This document shows, in pieces, positions 49,867-58,956 of a stretch of DNA of 64,000 bases. The notes under the pieces are model-generated. The model was not told the DNA's origin. It searched no databases and worked only from the letters and a program-made list of their open reading frames with translations. How positions within the stretch are numbered: the first letter of the stretch is position 1; each line of letters begins with the position of its first letter. Source of the stretch: Gammaproteobacteria bacterium. GTDB lineage: Bacteria > Pseudomonadota > Gammaproteobacteria > Ga0077536. A program made the position numbers and the translations under genes. The stretch lies in NCBI GenBank assembly GCA_016209015.1, contig JACQWY010000022.1, positions 363,115 to 427,114 of the forward strand, given 5' to 3'.

Positions 49867-51497
49867 GACGCCGCCCTCGCGTCGAGCAGCGTGCGGGCCT
49901 GGGCGCGTAGCTCGACTTTGCGGATCTTGCCGGACGAGGTCATCGGGAAGGCCTCGACGAAAAGCACGTGGCGCGGGATCTTGAAGCTCGCGATACGGTG
50001 CTTCATGCGCGCGAGGAGCTCCCCGGCGACGGCTTGCGCGCCCGGCTTCAGGATCACGAACGCGACCGGCACTTCCGTCAGCCGCGCATCGGGATAGGCG
50101 ACGACGGCCGCATCCGCAATCTCCGGGAACGTCCGCATATAGGCCTCGACCTCCGCCGGTGCGACGTTCTCGCCGCCGACCTTGAGCATGTCCTTGTAAC
50201 GCCCGAGGAAGACGAAATGCCCGTCCTCGCGCTCGACCGCCATGTCGCCCGTATGCAGCCAGCCGTCGGCGTCGATGGTCTGGGCCGTCGCCTCGGGCTT
50301 GTCCCAGTATCCCTTCATCACGGCGTAACCGCGCACGAGCAGCTCTCCGGGCCGACCGACGGGCAGGTCCCTGCCCGTGTCGTTGTCGACGACCCGGAAC
50401 TCGTAATCGGTCATCGGCATGCCTGACGCGTGCGTGCGCTGCTCGCGGGTGTGGGCCGCGTTCGAGATCGCGACATAAGCCCAGGTCTCGCTCATGCCGA
50501 AGCCGGTGATCGTCGGGCAGAACACGTCGTGGGCGCGCTCGGCGACCGGGATCGTGCTGTCCTGGCCGGAGGGCAGGGTGCCGAGGCGGAGATTCAGCTT
50601 TCGCGGCCGGCGCTCCTGCGCGTTCAGGAGATCGATCCAGTGCGCTTCGAAGCCGTGCAGGATCGTCCCGCCCTCGCGCTCGCAGAGATCGAGCACCGTG
50701 TCGCCGTCGAAAAGATCCATCAGGATCTGCTTCGCGCCGGTGATGACGGCGGTCATGCTGATCTCGCTGAACGCGTAGATGTGGAACAGCGGCAGGTAGT
50801 TCATGTGCACGTCGGTCTTCGACATGCCGAGCGCCATCGCGCGCTCCTGCACCATGCGGATCGGGACATGGGTGTGCATGACGCCTTTCGGGTGCCCGGT
50901 CGTGCCGGAGGTGTAGGCGATCATCATCAGCCCGTCGGGATCGACCGCGGCGGCGCGCGCCGCGAGGGCCTCGTCCCCGATGCTCGCGCCCGCGGCGAGA
51001 AATTCGTCCCAGTCCTTCACGTGCGGCAGGCGCTTCTCGCCGACCACGACGAGACGTTCGAGATGCGGATAGTGCGAGACGTCGAGCGTGCCGTCGTCGT
51101 TCGCGAGGATCTGGGGCATGGACTCCATGAGCATGCCCTGGTAGTCGACGGGCCCCGAGCGATCGATGGCGATGAGCGTCGCGCTCCGCGACTGCGTCAC
51201 CGTGTACGCGACGTCGTCCGTGCGGTAACGCGTGTTGAGCGGGACGATGCAGGCCCCGACCTTCGCGATCGCGTACATGAGATAGAGCCACTCGGGCCGG
51301 TTCGTGAGCCACAGCGCCACGCGTTCGCCGGGCTGCACGCCGAGCGCGATCAGTGCCTTCGCGACGCGGTCGGTCTCACGTTTGAAGTCCGCGTAGGTCA
51401 GTCGCAGATCGCCGTACACCACGGCTTCACGCGTGCCCCAGCGAGCCGCCGCGTCGTCGAGCAGTGAGCCCATGGTGCGCTTGCGATACCACTCCAT
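49863..51497 (-). CDS. Acyl-CoA synthetase (AMP-dependent ligase)
   Basis: 544 residues from the ATG at 51497, which follows GAGGA. All ANL-superfamily signatures are visible: P-loop YTSGTTGHPKG near residue 199, GFGMSETW, the hinge region WLHTGDMA, GRYKDMLKVGGENV, and the catalytic lysine motif SSGKIRKVELR near the C-terminus. Expected reaction: carboxylate plus CoA plus ATP to acyl-CoA. It is similar in size to long- or medium-chain ligases. It is in a two-gene operon with the transglutaminase-like protein. Confidence 0.9.
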   Translation of the reverse strand: MEWYRKRTMGSLLDDAAARWGTREAVVYGDLRLTYADFKRETDRVAKALIALGVQPGERVALWLTNRPEWLYLMYAIAKVGACIVPLNTRYRTDDVAYTVTQSRSATLIAIDRSGPVDYQGMLMESMPQILANDDGTLDVSHYPHLERLVVVGEKRLPHVKDWDEFLAAGASIGDEALAARAAAVDPDGLMMIAYTSGTTGHPKGVMHTHVPIRMVQERAMALGMSKTDVHMNYLPLFHIYAFSEISMTAVITGAKQILMDLFDGDTVLDLCEREGGTILHGFEAHWIDLLNAQERRPRKLNLRLGTLPSGQDSTIPVAERAHDVFCPTITGFGMSETWAYVAISNAAHTREQRTHASGMPMTDYEFRVVDNDTGRDLPVGRPGELLVRGYAVMKGYWDKPEATAQTIDADGWLHTGDMAVEREDGHFVFLGRYKDMLKVGGENVAPAEVEAYMRTFPEIADAAVVAYPDARLTEVPVAFVILKPGAQAVAGELLARMKHRIASFKIPRHVLFVEAFPMTSSGKIRKVELRAQARTLLDARAAS

Positions 51498-51652
51498 CCT
51501 CGTCCTCCGAATCCTGGGTTGAACGCTGCATGTTAAACGCAAGGGGCGCCGCGGCGGAATGCCCGAGGCGCCGGCATCAGGACGCCCCGCGCGGCGCCGA
51601 TACATCGGATGGACCCGAAACCCGACGACGGCCACGACAACGGAGAGCCGGC

Positions 51653-52411
51653 ATGACGGAATTCCTCACCATCCTCAAGGGCTATTGGTCGAGCGGCGAG
51701 GTCATGATCAACGTCATCGTGTTCATGAATCTGCTCGGCGCGCTGCTGCTCGGCCTCGTCGTCGGCTACGAGCGCTCCTATCACGGCCGCGCCGCGGGCA
51801 TGCGCACTTACGGTCTCGTGTGCATGGCCGCGGCCGCGCTCATCGTGGTCACCGGCTATCCCGGGTACTGGTTCGGCGGCGGCGTCGCCACGTACACGGC
51901 CGCGGATCCGACGCGCGTCATCCAGGGCATCGTCACCGGCATCGGCTTCCTGTGTGCGGGGGTGATCATGAAGGAGGGGTTGTCGATCAGCGGTCTCACG
52001 ACGGCTGCGTCGATCTGGCTCGTCTCGGTGATCGGCATTCTCGTCGGCGTCGGCTTCTACGCCGCGGCGATCCTGCTCGCGGCGCTCTCGGCGGCGAGCA
52101 TGATGTGGGGCTCGCGGCTCGAGAACTGGCTGCCGTCGCGGCCCGCCATCGCGGTCGTGCTGAAGCTGGAGTCCGGGACGTCGGTGGATTTCGCGGCCGT
52201 CGAGCACGCCGTGCGCGGCCTCGCCGAGGGCTTCGGGTACGAGCTCGCGAACGGCACGTTCGCGCTCAGCCGCGAAGCGGGGCAGACGATCTGGCGCTTC
52301 GTCGCCGTCGCGGTCTCGCACACCCGTTCGGCACCGCTCGCGCAACTCGCCGCGGCGTTCGGCGCGGTCGACAACGTCTGCGATCTGAGCCTCGTGCACG
52401 CCCGCAACTGA
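51653..52411 (+). CDS. MgtC/SapB family membrane protein
   Basis: 252 residues from an ATG preceded by GGAG. Five hydrophobic segments in the first 160 residues, with the MgtC/SapB pattern LLGALLLGLVVGYERSYHGRAAGMRT near the start (conserved Arg/Glu) and GIGFLCAGVIMKEG. A C-terminal soluble ACT-like region of about 85 residues follows. MgtC proteins affect Mg2+ homeostasis, F-ATP synthase or stress survival. Single gene between the divergent ligase and the M50 protease gene. Confidence 0.85.
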   Translation: MTEFLTILKGYWSSGEVMINVIVFMNLLGALLLGLVVGYERSYHGRAAGMRTYGLVCMAAAALIVVTGYPGYWFGGGVATYTAADPTRVIQGIVTGIGFLCAGVIMKEGLSISGLTTAASIWLVSVIGILVGVGFYAAAILLAALSAASMMWGSRLENWLPSRPAIAVVLKLESGTSVDFAAVEHAVRGLAEGFGYELANGTFALSREAGQTIWRFVAVAVSHTRSAPLAQLAAAFGAVDNVCDLSLVHARN

Positions 52412-52505
52412 GCGCCGGGGTTCACCGCGGCGCGCGGCCCCGTTAGCATCCCGGCACGTCCGGCGGCACCGGACGCTCACTCCGACCAGGACCTCTGGAG
52501 ATCAC

Positions 52506-55274
52506 ATGGCCCTCGAGACCCTCGGCTTCGTCGCGTTCGTGCTCGCGCTCGCGCTCGCGTGGCGCTGGGGTGCGCCGCTGTGGATGATGATGCGGTTCCG
52601 GTTCTGCACGTTCGTCGTCGAGGACGTCGATGCGGCGGACGTTCCGGCCGATGCCGCGACGCTGCTCGAGCTCGCGCGGCCGCGCCTCGAAGCGCTCGGC
52701 TTCACGCTCGTCTCCTGGCAGCGGATGAGCTCCATGGTGCTGGCGGAGCCGCCGCAGATCATCCATGCCGCGGAATGGCTGCATCCCGAACACGGCGTGT
52801 GGGCGACGGTCGGACCGAGCGAGACTCCGGAACGGGGCTGGCTCTATTGCGTCGGCTTCGAGACGTTCTACGCGGATGCCCCGGCACTCTTCACGACGGA
52901 TCGCCGGCGCCACCAGTACGTGCTGAGCCCGCCGGGCGCGGAGCATCACGACGATTACTGTGGTGCCGTCGAAACCCAGTTCGCGAACCATCTCGCGCGC
53001 ATGGGCGAGCTCAGGGCCGGGCTCGAACCGGTGCGCGACGCCGCGACCGCTCGCGCGATGTCGACCGCCTCGCTCGAGGCCTTGCCGGCAGCTTTTCTGG
53101 CGAACGGGATGATGCAGTGCGCGGAGTCACCCGGGCTGTTGCGCTTCACGTTGCGCGGCGCGAACGCCTATCTCCGCGCCAGCGTCGCCGGTGCACGGCG
53201 GCTCGTGAAGGCGCCGCTCGCCGCGCCGGCCTGGAACGACGTGCCCGCGGAGGACGCCCGCGCCGGGGCGCTGCGCGCCCTCGCCGACACGCGCGCGATC
53301 CGTCTCGCCCTGGCGGCGCAGCGCGCCTCGCGCGACGTGCCCGGCATGGGGGCGGGGCTTCTGCTCGGCTCGATCGTCGCGGGCTTCGGCGCGTTCGCGG
53401 CCGTCATCGGCTGGAAGATCGCGGCACTGCTCGTGCTCGTGCTGCTCGTGCACGAGTCCGGCCATTATCTCGTGATGAAGCGCCTCGGCTATCGCGGGGT
53501 CCGGATGTTCTTCGTGCCGCTGTTCGGCGCGCTCGTGAGCGGCGAGCAGGCGGCGGCGACGCCCGGTCAACTGCTGCTCCTGTATCTCGCGGGCCCCCTG
53601 CCCGGACTGCTCGCCGGCCTCGCGCTCGTCTATGCGACGCTGAACCATCACCTGCCGGTCAGCCCGACGCTCGTCACGCTCGGGGTCGTCGCGATCGTCC
53701 TGAACGTCTTCAACCTGCTGCCGGTGCTGCCGCTCGACGGCGGGCGCGTGCTCGAGACGCTGTGGCTCGCGCGCGCGCCGCGCGCCAGGGTCGCGTTCCA
53801 TGCGGCGAGCGTCGTCGCACTGCTCGCGCTCGGCCTGCTCTGGGACTCGAAGCCCCTGTTCTTCATCGGGCTCCTGTTCGCGTTCGCCCTGCCGCGCGCC
53901 GGCCGGCAGGCGCGGCTGCTCGAGCGCGTCCGCCGCGAGCATCCCGAGCGCTTCGCGGATCGGGAGCAGGCGATCGGGGCGCTGTGTCAGGCCATGGCCG
54001 GGCCGGAATTCGAGAAGACGGGGTATGCGCTGCGCTTCGCGTTCGTGAAAGCCCACGCCCACGAGCCCGTCGCGCCCGTGCCATCGCCGGCGACGCGTGC
54101 GCTCGGCAGTCTCGTCTACGTGGCCGCGCTCGCCGCGCCGATCGCGCTCTTCGCGCATTTCGGGATCGGCGGTACGTCCTGGCTCTTCCCCTCGGCGCAG
54201 CGGGTCTGCGAACGCGCCGTGGTCCACGACTGGCCGCAGGAGATCGCCGCGGCGAAGGATCCGGACCGGCGCTGGCAACTCCTGCACGACGCCGGTCAGG
54301 ACGCCTGGAACGGTGAGGACGAGACCGCCGCGCTCGGCTGGTTCGAGCGTGCGCTCGAGCTGAGCGCGGGCTTTCCGCCGGGCGATCACCGCCGGCTCGA
54401 ATCTCTGCTCAAGGTGGCCGAGACCGCGAACGACCCGGCGAAATCGCGTCGCTGCTACGAGGAAGTGCTCGGACTCGCCCGCCCCGACGATCCGGACACG
54501 GCGCTCGCCCGCGCCGACGCGCTCGAAGGATTGCGTGCGGTGGACGGCGAAGCCCCGTCCGCGCGACAGCTCGAGCGCACGCGGGAGGCACTGGCCCTGC
54601 GCGAGGCGCATCAGCCCGCGAATCACTGGCAGGTCACGTTCGCGCGGAATTACTACGCGACCCTGCTCGACGGTGCCGGCGATGCGGCCGGCGCGGAGCA
54701 GCAGTTGCGCCGCAACCTCGATGCCGAGGCGAACGCGCCGGGATCCGGTGACGCCGCGGTGCCGGACACCGCCGCGCTGCGCGCGTCGCGCGTCCTGCAG
54801 CAGCGCATCGGCCTCGCCTGGTTCCTCGTCGCGCATGCCCGGGCGGCGGAAGCGCTGGACGTGCTCGGGCCGGCACCCGTGGACCGCGCCGGCATGGAGG
54901 CGCGGCGTCACGGCATCGCGCGCGCCTGGGCGCTCGCCGGGACCGGTGACCCGCGGGCCGCGCTCGCGGCGCTCGATCCCGTGCTCGCACACGTGCCGGG
55001 CAACGGCGTGATGAGCCTCTACTACGATCTGCCGCTCTTCCTCGACCGCGCGGCGTTCGCCACACGGGCCGGTGATGCGGCCGCCGCGGCCGACGCCGAG
55101 CACCGCATCACCGCGCTCCTCGCCGGCGTCCCGCCTGCGCAGGCGCACGCCGCCTGGACCCGGCTCGCCGCGGCCCGGGGCATGTCCGGCTTCGAGGCGG
55201 TCCGCGAAACCGCGCACCGCGACTGGATCGCCGCCCATCCCGCGCTCGCCCCGGCGTCCACCGGCGCACCCTGA
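52506..55274 (+). CDS. Membrane-embedded M50-type metalloprotease with a helical repeat C-terminus
   Basis: 922 residues. An N-terminal helix (5-25) is followed by a roughly 270-residue soluble region of unknown kind. A membrane core follows with the zinc motif HESGH at 316-320 and the third ligand in NLLPVLPLDGGRV, Asp near 411, the signature of site-2 proteases. After further helices up to about 570, the last 330 residues are alpha-helical and alanine-rich with TPR-like spacing (AALGWFERALELSAG, AEALDVLGPAPV). The combination is much larger than RseP-type enzymes. Substrate unknown; regulated intramembrane proteolysis is the general expectation. Monocistronic. Confidence 0.82.
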   Translation: MALETLGFVAFVLALALAWRWGAPLWMMMRFRFCTFVVEDVDAADVPADAATLLELARPRLEALGFTLVSWQRMSSMVLAEPPQIIHAAEWLHPEHGVWATVGPSETPERGWLYCVGFETFYADAPALFTTDRRRHQYVLSPPGAEHHDDYCGAVETQFANHLARMGELRAGLEPVRDAATARAMSTASLEALPAAFLANGMMQCAESPGLLRFTLRGANAYLRASVAGARRLVKAPLAAPAWNDVPAEDARAGALRALADTRAIRLALAAQRASRDVPGMGAGLLLGSIVAGFGAFAAVIGWKIAALLVLVLLVHESGHYLVMKRLGYRGVRMFFVPLFGALVSGEQAAATPGQLLLLYLAGPLPGLLAGLALVYATLNHHLPVSPTLVTLGVVAIVLNVFNLLPVLPLDGGRVLETLWLARAPRARVAFHAASVVALLALGLLWDSKPLFFIGLLFAFALPRAGRQARLLERVRREHPERFADREQAIGALCQAMAGPEFEKTGYALRFAFVKAHAHEPVAPVPSPATRALGSLVYVAALAAPIALFAHFGIGGTSWLFPSAQRVCERAVVHDWPQEIAAAKDPDRRWQLLHDAGQDAWNGEDETAALGWFERALELSAGFPPGDHRRLESLLKVAETANDPAKSRRCYEEVLGLARPDDPDTALARADALEGLRAVDGEAPSARQLERTREALALREAHQPANHWQVTFARNYYATLLDGAGDAAGAEQQLRRNLDAEANAPGSGDAAVPDTAALRASRVLQQRIGLAWFLVAHARAAEALDVLGPAPVDRAGMEARRHGIARAWALAGTGDPRAALAALDPVLAHVPGNGVMSLYYDLPLFLDRAAFATRAGDAAAAADAEHRITALLAGVPPAQAHAAWTRLAAARGMSGFEAVRETAHRDWIAAHPALAPASTGAP

Positions 55275-55371
55275 CCCGGGTGGACTTGCGCCGCGCGAGC
55301 CCCGAGACTTGGCGTTCCGGGGCCGCAGCGGTCCCGTCACGATTGTCGAAGCATTCGAGGGGAGGAGAGAG

Positions 55372-56538
55372 ATGAATTCCAGCACTGCCGTGGAGCACGG
55401 CTTCGATCCCGAGCGCCTGGCCCGCGTCGGCCGTCGCATCGAGGCGGACATCGCCGCCGGCAAGTATCACGGCGCCGCGCTCTGCGTCGGCCGTCACGGC
55501 CGCCTGATCCTGAAGACACTGCACGGTCACGCCGATCGCGCCGCCGGCCGGCGCCTCGCCGAGGACGACGTGTTCGTGTCGTTCTCGATCGGCAAGCAGT
55601 TCACGAATGCGCTCGTGCTGAACCGCATCGAGCGCGGGGATCTGCATCTCCACATGCAGGTCGGCGAGGTCATTCCCGAGTTCCGCTCGCGCGGCAAGCG
55701 CCAGATGACGCTCGTCCAGCTCCTCACGCACACGAGCGGCATCATGTCCGCGATCCCGCCCGTGCCGGCGGACGTCCTCACGAACATCGAGAAGCTGACG
55801 GCCTACATCGCCGCGCAACGTCCCGAGACCATGCCCGGCGAGCGCGTGAACTATTCGATCATCGCCGCGCACGCCGTGCTCGCGGAGCTCGTGCGGCGCG
55901 TCGACGGCGGCCGCCGCACGTTCACGCAGATCGTCGCCCAGGATCTCTTCGAGCCGCTCGGCATGCGCGACACGACGCTCGGGCCGCGCCGCGATCTGCT
56001 GGAGCGTCTGTGCCCGGTCGTGACGTGCTATTCCGAGCCCGGCATGTTCGCGCCGGAGGAAGTCGCGGGCGTCGGTCAGGTCGTCGCGATGGAGGGCGCG
56101 GAAATCCCCGCCGGCGGTTATCTGACGACGATCGGCGATCTGCAGCGCTTCGTGCAGATGCTCGCGAACGGCGGCGAGCTCGACGGGGTCCGGATCCTCT
56201 CGCCGCGCACGCTCGAATACTGCGCGCAGAATTTCACGGGCGACCGCCCGAACGGCATCTTCGACTATGCGAAGGACACGCGCGGCTGGGAGCCGTGGCC
56301 GGCCTCGATCGGCATCGGCTTCTTCGTGCGCGGCACGGGCATCCAGCCCGGCCCGATGAGCAATTTCTCGAGTCCGCGCACGTTCTGCGGCTGGGGGGCG
56401 GGCTCGACCTGCTTCTGGATCGATCCGGAGGCGCAGCTCAGCTTCGCGTTCCTGTCGACGGGACTGATGGAGGAATCGCACCACGTGGAGCGCCTGCAGC
56501 GGATCGCGGATCTCGTGGTGACCTCATTGGTCGACTGA
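55372..56538 (+). CDS. Serine hydrolase, beta-lactamase/EstB family
   Basis: 388 residues from an ATG preceded by GGGGAGGAG. Class C-like serine hydrolase: SxxK nucleophile motif SIGK near residue 65, followed by the LLTHTSGIMSA loop, which is typical of this family. The tyrosine motif reads YSI where YxN is common, so the asparagine is missing. A glycine-rich GWGAGS segment lies near the C-terminal end. No signal peptide is evident, favouring a cytoplasmic esterase over a penicillin-binding enzyme. It is followed 5 bp later by greB. Confidence 0.85.
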   Translation: MNSSTAVEHGFDPERLARVGRRIEADIAAGKYHGAALCVGRHGRLILKTLHGHADRAAGRRLAEDDVFVSFSIGKQFTNALVLNRIERGDLHLHMQVGEVIPEFRSRGKRQMTLVQLLTHTSGIMSAIPPVPADVLTNIEKLTAYIAAQRPETMPGERVNYSIIAAHAVLAELVRRVDGGRRTFTQIVAQDLFEPLGMRDTTLGPRRDLLERLCPVVTCYSEPGMFAPEEVAGVGQVVAMEGAEIPAGGYLTTIGDLQRFVQMLANGGELDGVRILSPRTLEYCAQNFTGDRPNGIFDYAKDTRGWEPWPASIGIGFFVRGTGIQPGPMSNFSSPRTFCGWGAGSTCFWIDPEAQLSFAFLSTGLMEESHHVERLQRIADLVVTSLVD

Positions 56539-56543
56539 GCGCG

Positions 56544-57041
56544 ATGAGCCGCTGGCGTCCGCCGGCCGCGCCGAGCGCGCCCTACATCACGGGCGCCGGC
56601 TATCGCGCGCTGGAAGCCGAGGCGAAAGCGCTGTGGGACAAGCGCGGCGAGGTCGTGAAGCACCTCGCCGCGGCCGCGGCGGAAGGCGATCGCTCGGAGA
56701 ACGCGGAGTACGTCTACCGCAAGAAGGAGCTCCGCGAGATCGATCGCCGGCTCGGTTATCTGCAGCGCCGCATGCCGAAGCTGACCATCGTCGCGGAAGT
56801 GCCGCCGACGCGCGATCGCGTGTACTTCGGGGCCTGGGTCACGCTCGAGGACGAAGCGGGCGTCGAGACGGTGCGGCGCATCGTCGGCAGCGACGAGGCG
56901 GACGGCGCGCGCGGTGAAATCAGCGTCGACTCGCCGCTCGCGCGGGCACTGCTCGGCCGCGCGCCGGACGACGAAATCGCAGTGCGCACGGCGGAGCGCG
57001 AAATGCGCTACTTGGTGATAGACGTGCGGTACACTGCCTGA
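56544..57041 (+). CDS. greB: Transcription elongation factor GreB
   Basis: 165 residues. N-terminal coiled coil with the GreB-type pattern AEGDRSENAEYVYRKKELRE near residues 47-66, whose acidic tip (D, E) enters the RNA polymerase secondary channel to trigger transcript cleavage. A C-terminal FKBP-like domain follows, with VYFGAWVTLEDE and SPLARALLGR. The YRKKELREIDRR stretch separates it from GreA. Housekeeping gene, starting 5 bp after the serine hydrolase stop. Confidence 0.92.
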   Translation: MSRWRPPAAPSAPYITGAGYRALEAEAKALWDKRGEVVKHLAAAAAEGDRSENAEYVYRKKELREIDRRLGYLQRRMPKLTIVAEVPPTRDRVYFGAWVTLEDEAGVETVRRIVGSDEADGARGEISVDSPLARALLGRAPDDEIAVRTAEREMRYLVIDVRYTA

Positions 57042-57130
57042 CGACGCTGCGGCCCACCGCAGTGCGGTGCGACCACAATACGAACGAGCTCGCCCGGTCC
57101 AGGGCATTCGAGCAAACGGAGGCAACCCAG

Positions 57131-57781
57131 ATGATCAAGCTCTACGGATTCCCGATCAGCAATTACTACAACATGGTCAAGCTCGCCATGCTCGAGAAGG
57201 GCCTGGCATTCGAGGAAGAGAATCAGATGCCGAGCCAGGAAGCGGCGTTCAAGAGCATGAGCCCGATGGGCAAAGTGCCGTGCATCGAGACTCCGGAAGG
57301 ATTCCTCTCCGAGACCAGCGCGATCCTGGAATATCTCGACGAGTTGAAATCGACGCCCGCGCTGCTGCCCGCGCACGATTTCGCCCGGGCGAAAGTGCGC
57401 GAGATCGTCCGCGTCATCGAGCTCTACGTCGAGCTGCCGGCGCGCCGGCATTATCCGCATCTGTTCTTCGGTGCGCCCCGCAACGAGGCGGCGGTGGAAG
57501 AGGCGAAGCCCGTGCTCGAACGCGGCATCGCAGCGCTGAAGCAACTCTGCCATTTCCGGCCGTTCGTCGGGGGCGAGGCGTTCGGCATGGCGGACATCTA
57601 TGCCTATTACACCTTCGGTCTGGCCAATGCGGCGACGAAGGGCATTTACAACTGGGACATCATCCAGGCGATACCGGGCCTCGGCGCGACGATGGCGGTG
57701 ATCGGCTCGCGCGCCTCGACGAAGAAGTGCGACGCCGCGCGTGAAGCGGCGATGGCTGCGTTCGTGGCCTCGAAGAAGTAG
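57131..57781 (+). CDS. Glutathione S-transferase family protein
   Basis: 216 residues from an ATG preceded by GGAGG with an 8-nt gap. Thioredoxin-like N-terminal domain with IKLYGFPISNYYNMVKLAM, the cis-proline turn MGKVPCIE, and the glutathione gamma-glutamyl site SETSAILEYLDE near residues 60-71. The C-terminal helical domain contains GGEAFGMADIYAYY. It probably conjugates or isomerises electrophiles with glutathione. It precedes the BKACE-family gene by 10 bp. Confidence 0.88.
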   Translation: MIKLYGFPISNYYNMVKLAMLEKGLAFEEENQMPSQEAAFKSMSPMGKVPCIETPEGFLSETSAILEYLDELKSTPALLPAHDFARAKVREIVRVIELYVELPARRHYPHLFFGAPRNEAAVEEAKPVLERGIAALKQLCHFRPFVGGEAFGMADIYAYYTFGLANAATKGIYNWDIIQAIPGLGATMAVIGSRASTKKCDAAREAAMAAFVASKK

Positions 57782-57791
57782 GGCCTCCGCG

Positions 57792-58718
57792 ATGCCGCGC
57801 AAAGTCATCATCACCTGCGCCGTGACGGGGGCCATCCATACGCCCTCGATGTCGCCTTATCTGCCCATCACGCCCGAGGAGATCGCCGAGGCCGCGCTCG
57901 GCGCGGCGGATGCCGGCGCGGCCATCGTCCACCTGCACGCCCGCCGGCGCGAGGATGGCGCGCCGACGCAGGATCCGGCGCTGTTCCTCGAGTTCGTCTC
58001 GAAGATCAAGGCCGCCTCCGACGTCGTGATCAACCTCACGACCGGCGGCGCGCCGACCATGCTCGCGGAGGAACGCCTGCAGCCCGCCATGAAGCTCAAG
58101 CCCGAGGTCGCCTCGCTGAACATGGGCTCGATGAACTTCGGACTCTACGAAATGGTCGGCCGCTTCAAGGATTGGAAGTACGACTGGGAGAAGCCCTATC
58201 TCGTCAACAGCGACGATCGCATCTTCAGGAACACGTTCCGCGACATCGCCTACATCCTCGAATCCTGCAGCGGCAACGACACGCGCTTCGAGATCGAGTG
58301 CTACGACATCGGTCATCTCTACACCGCCGCCCATTTCCTCGATCGCGGGCTCGTGAAACCGCCGCTGTTCATCCAATCGGTGTTCGGCATCCGCGGCGGC
58401 ATCGGCGCGCACATGGAAGACGTGATGCACATGCGGCGTACCGCGGATCGCCTCTTCGGCCACGATTATCTGTGGTCCGTGCTCGGTGCGGGCCGCAACC
58501 AGATCCCGGTCGCGACGATGTCCGCCGCGATGGGCGGCATGGTGCGCGTCGGCCTCGAGGACTCGCTGTGGGACGGCCCGGGCACGCTCGCGAAGACGAA
58601 CGCCGCGCAGGTGAAGCGCATCCGCACCGTCATCGAAGCGCTGTCGCTCGAAGTCGCGACGCCGGCCGAAGCGCGCGAGATGCTGAAGCTGAAGGGCCGG
58701 AACAACGTCAATTTCTGA
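57792..58718 (+). CDS. BKACE (DUF849) family beta-keto acid cleavage enzyme
   Basis: 308 residues. TIM barrel with the zinc ligands in IVHLHARR (H47, H49), the substrate segment VVINLTTGGAPTM, and IRGGIGAHMEDVMHM in the second half. The founding member cleaves 3-keto-5-aminohexanoate with acetyl-CoA in lysine fermentation; relatives act on other beta-keto acids such as dehydrocarnitine or 3-oxoadipate-like compounds. Downstream of a GST gene in the same direction. The beta-keto acid in this organism is unknown. Confidence 0.88.
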   Translation: MPRKVIITCAVTGAIHTPSMSPYLPITPEEIAEAALGAADAGAAIVHLHARRREDGAPTQDPALFLEFVSKIKAASDVVINLTTGGAPTMLAEERLQPAMKLKPEVASLNMGSMNFGLYEMVGRFKDWKYDWEKPYLVNSDDRIFRNTFRDIAYILESCSGNDTRFEIECYDIGHLYTAAHFLDRGLVKPPLFIQSVFGIRGGIGAHMEDVMHMRRTADRLFGHDYLWSVLGAGRNQIPVATMSAAMGGMVRVGLEDSLWDGPGTLAKTNAAQVKRIRTVIEALSLEVATPAEAREMLKLKGRNNVNF

Positions 58719-58956
58719 TCTACGGGAGGCCGACGCAGGAGGCGCCTGGTCGGATTCGGGGTCAGAGTCCAAAGGAATTGGGGTCAGAGTCCAAAAGGTT
58801 CGGGGTCAGAGTCCCATTGGCCCGGTACCCCTCGGTTGCGGCTGCTGAGCCTCGAGCCAATGGACTCTGACCAGGTTATCCCGGACCCCGTTATCCCCGA
58901 GCGCAGTCGCCCGATTGAGTAAACTGTCTCCAGTTCCCGCCCGATTCCCCGAAACC
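58719..58956. repeat. Intergenic REP-like tandem repeat (GGGGTCAGAGTCC)
   Basis: Three copies of GGGGTCAGAGTCC start at 58758, 58780 and 58802, with an exact period of 22 bp. The inverted form GGACTCTGACC is at 58862-58872. The core GGGGTCAGA is shared with the palindrome at 9089. No gene lies in this 238-bp stretch. It may be a remnant of a REP or RAYT-type element. Confidence 0.6.

Noticed and set aside
58758..58814. Three regularly spaced repeats as a CRISPR array
   Set aside because: The repeat is 13 bp with 9-bp spacers, far too short, and no cas genes are near.
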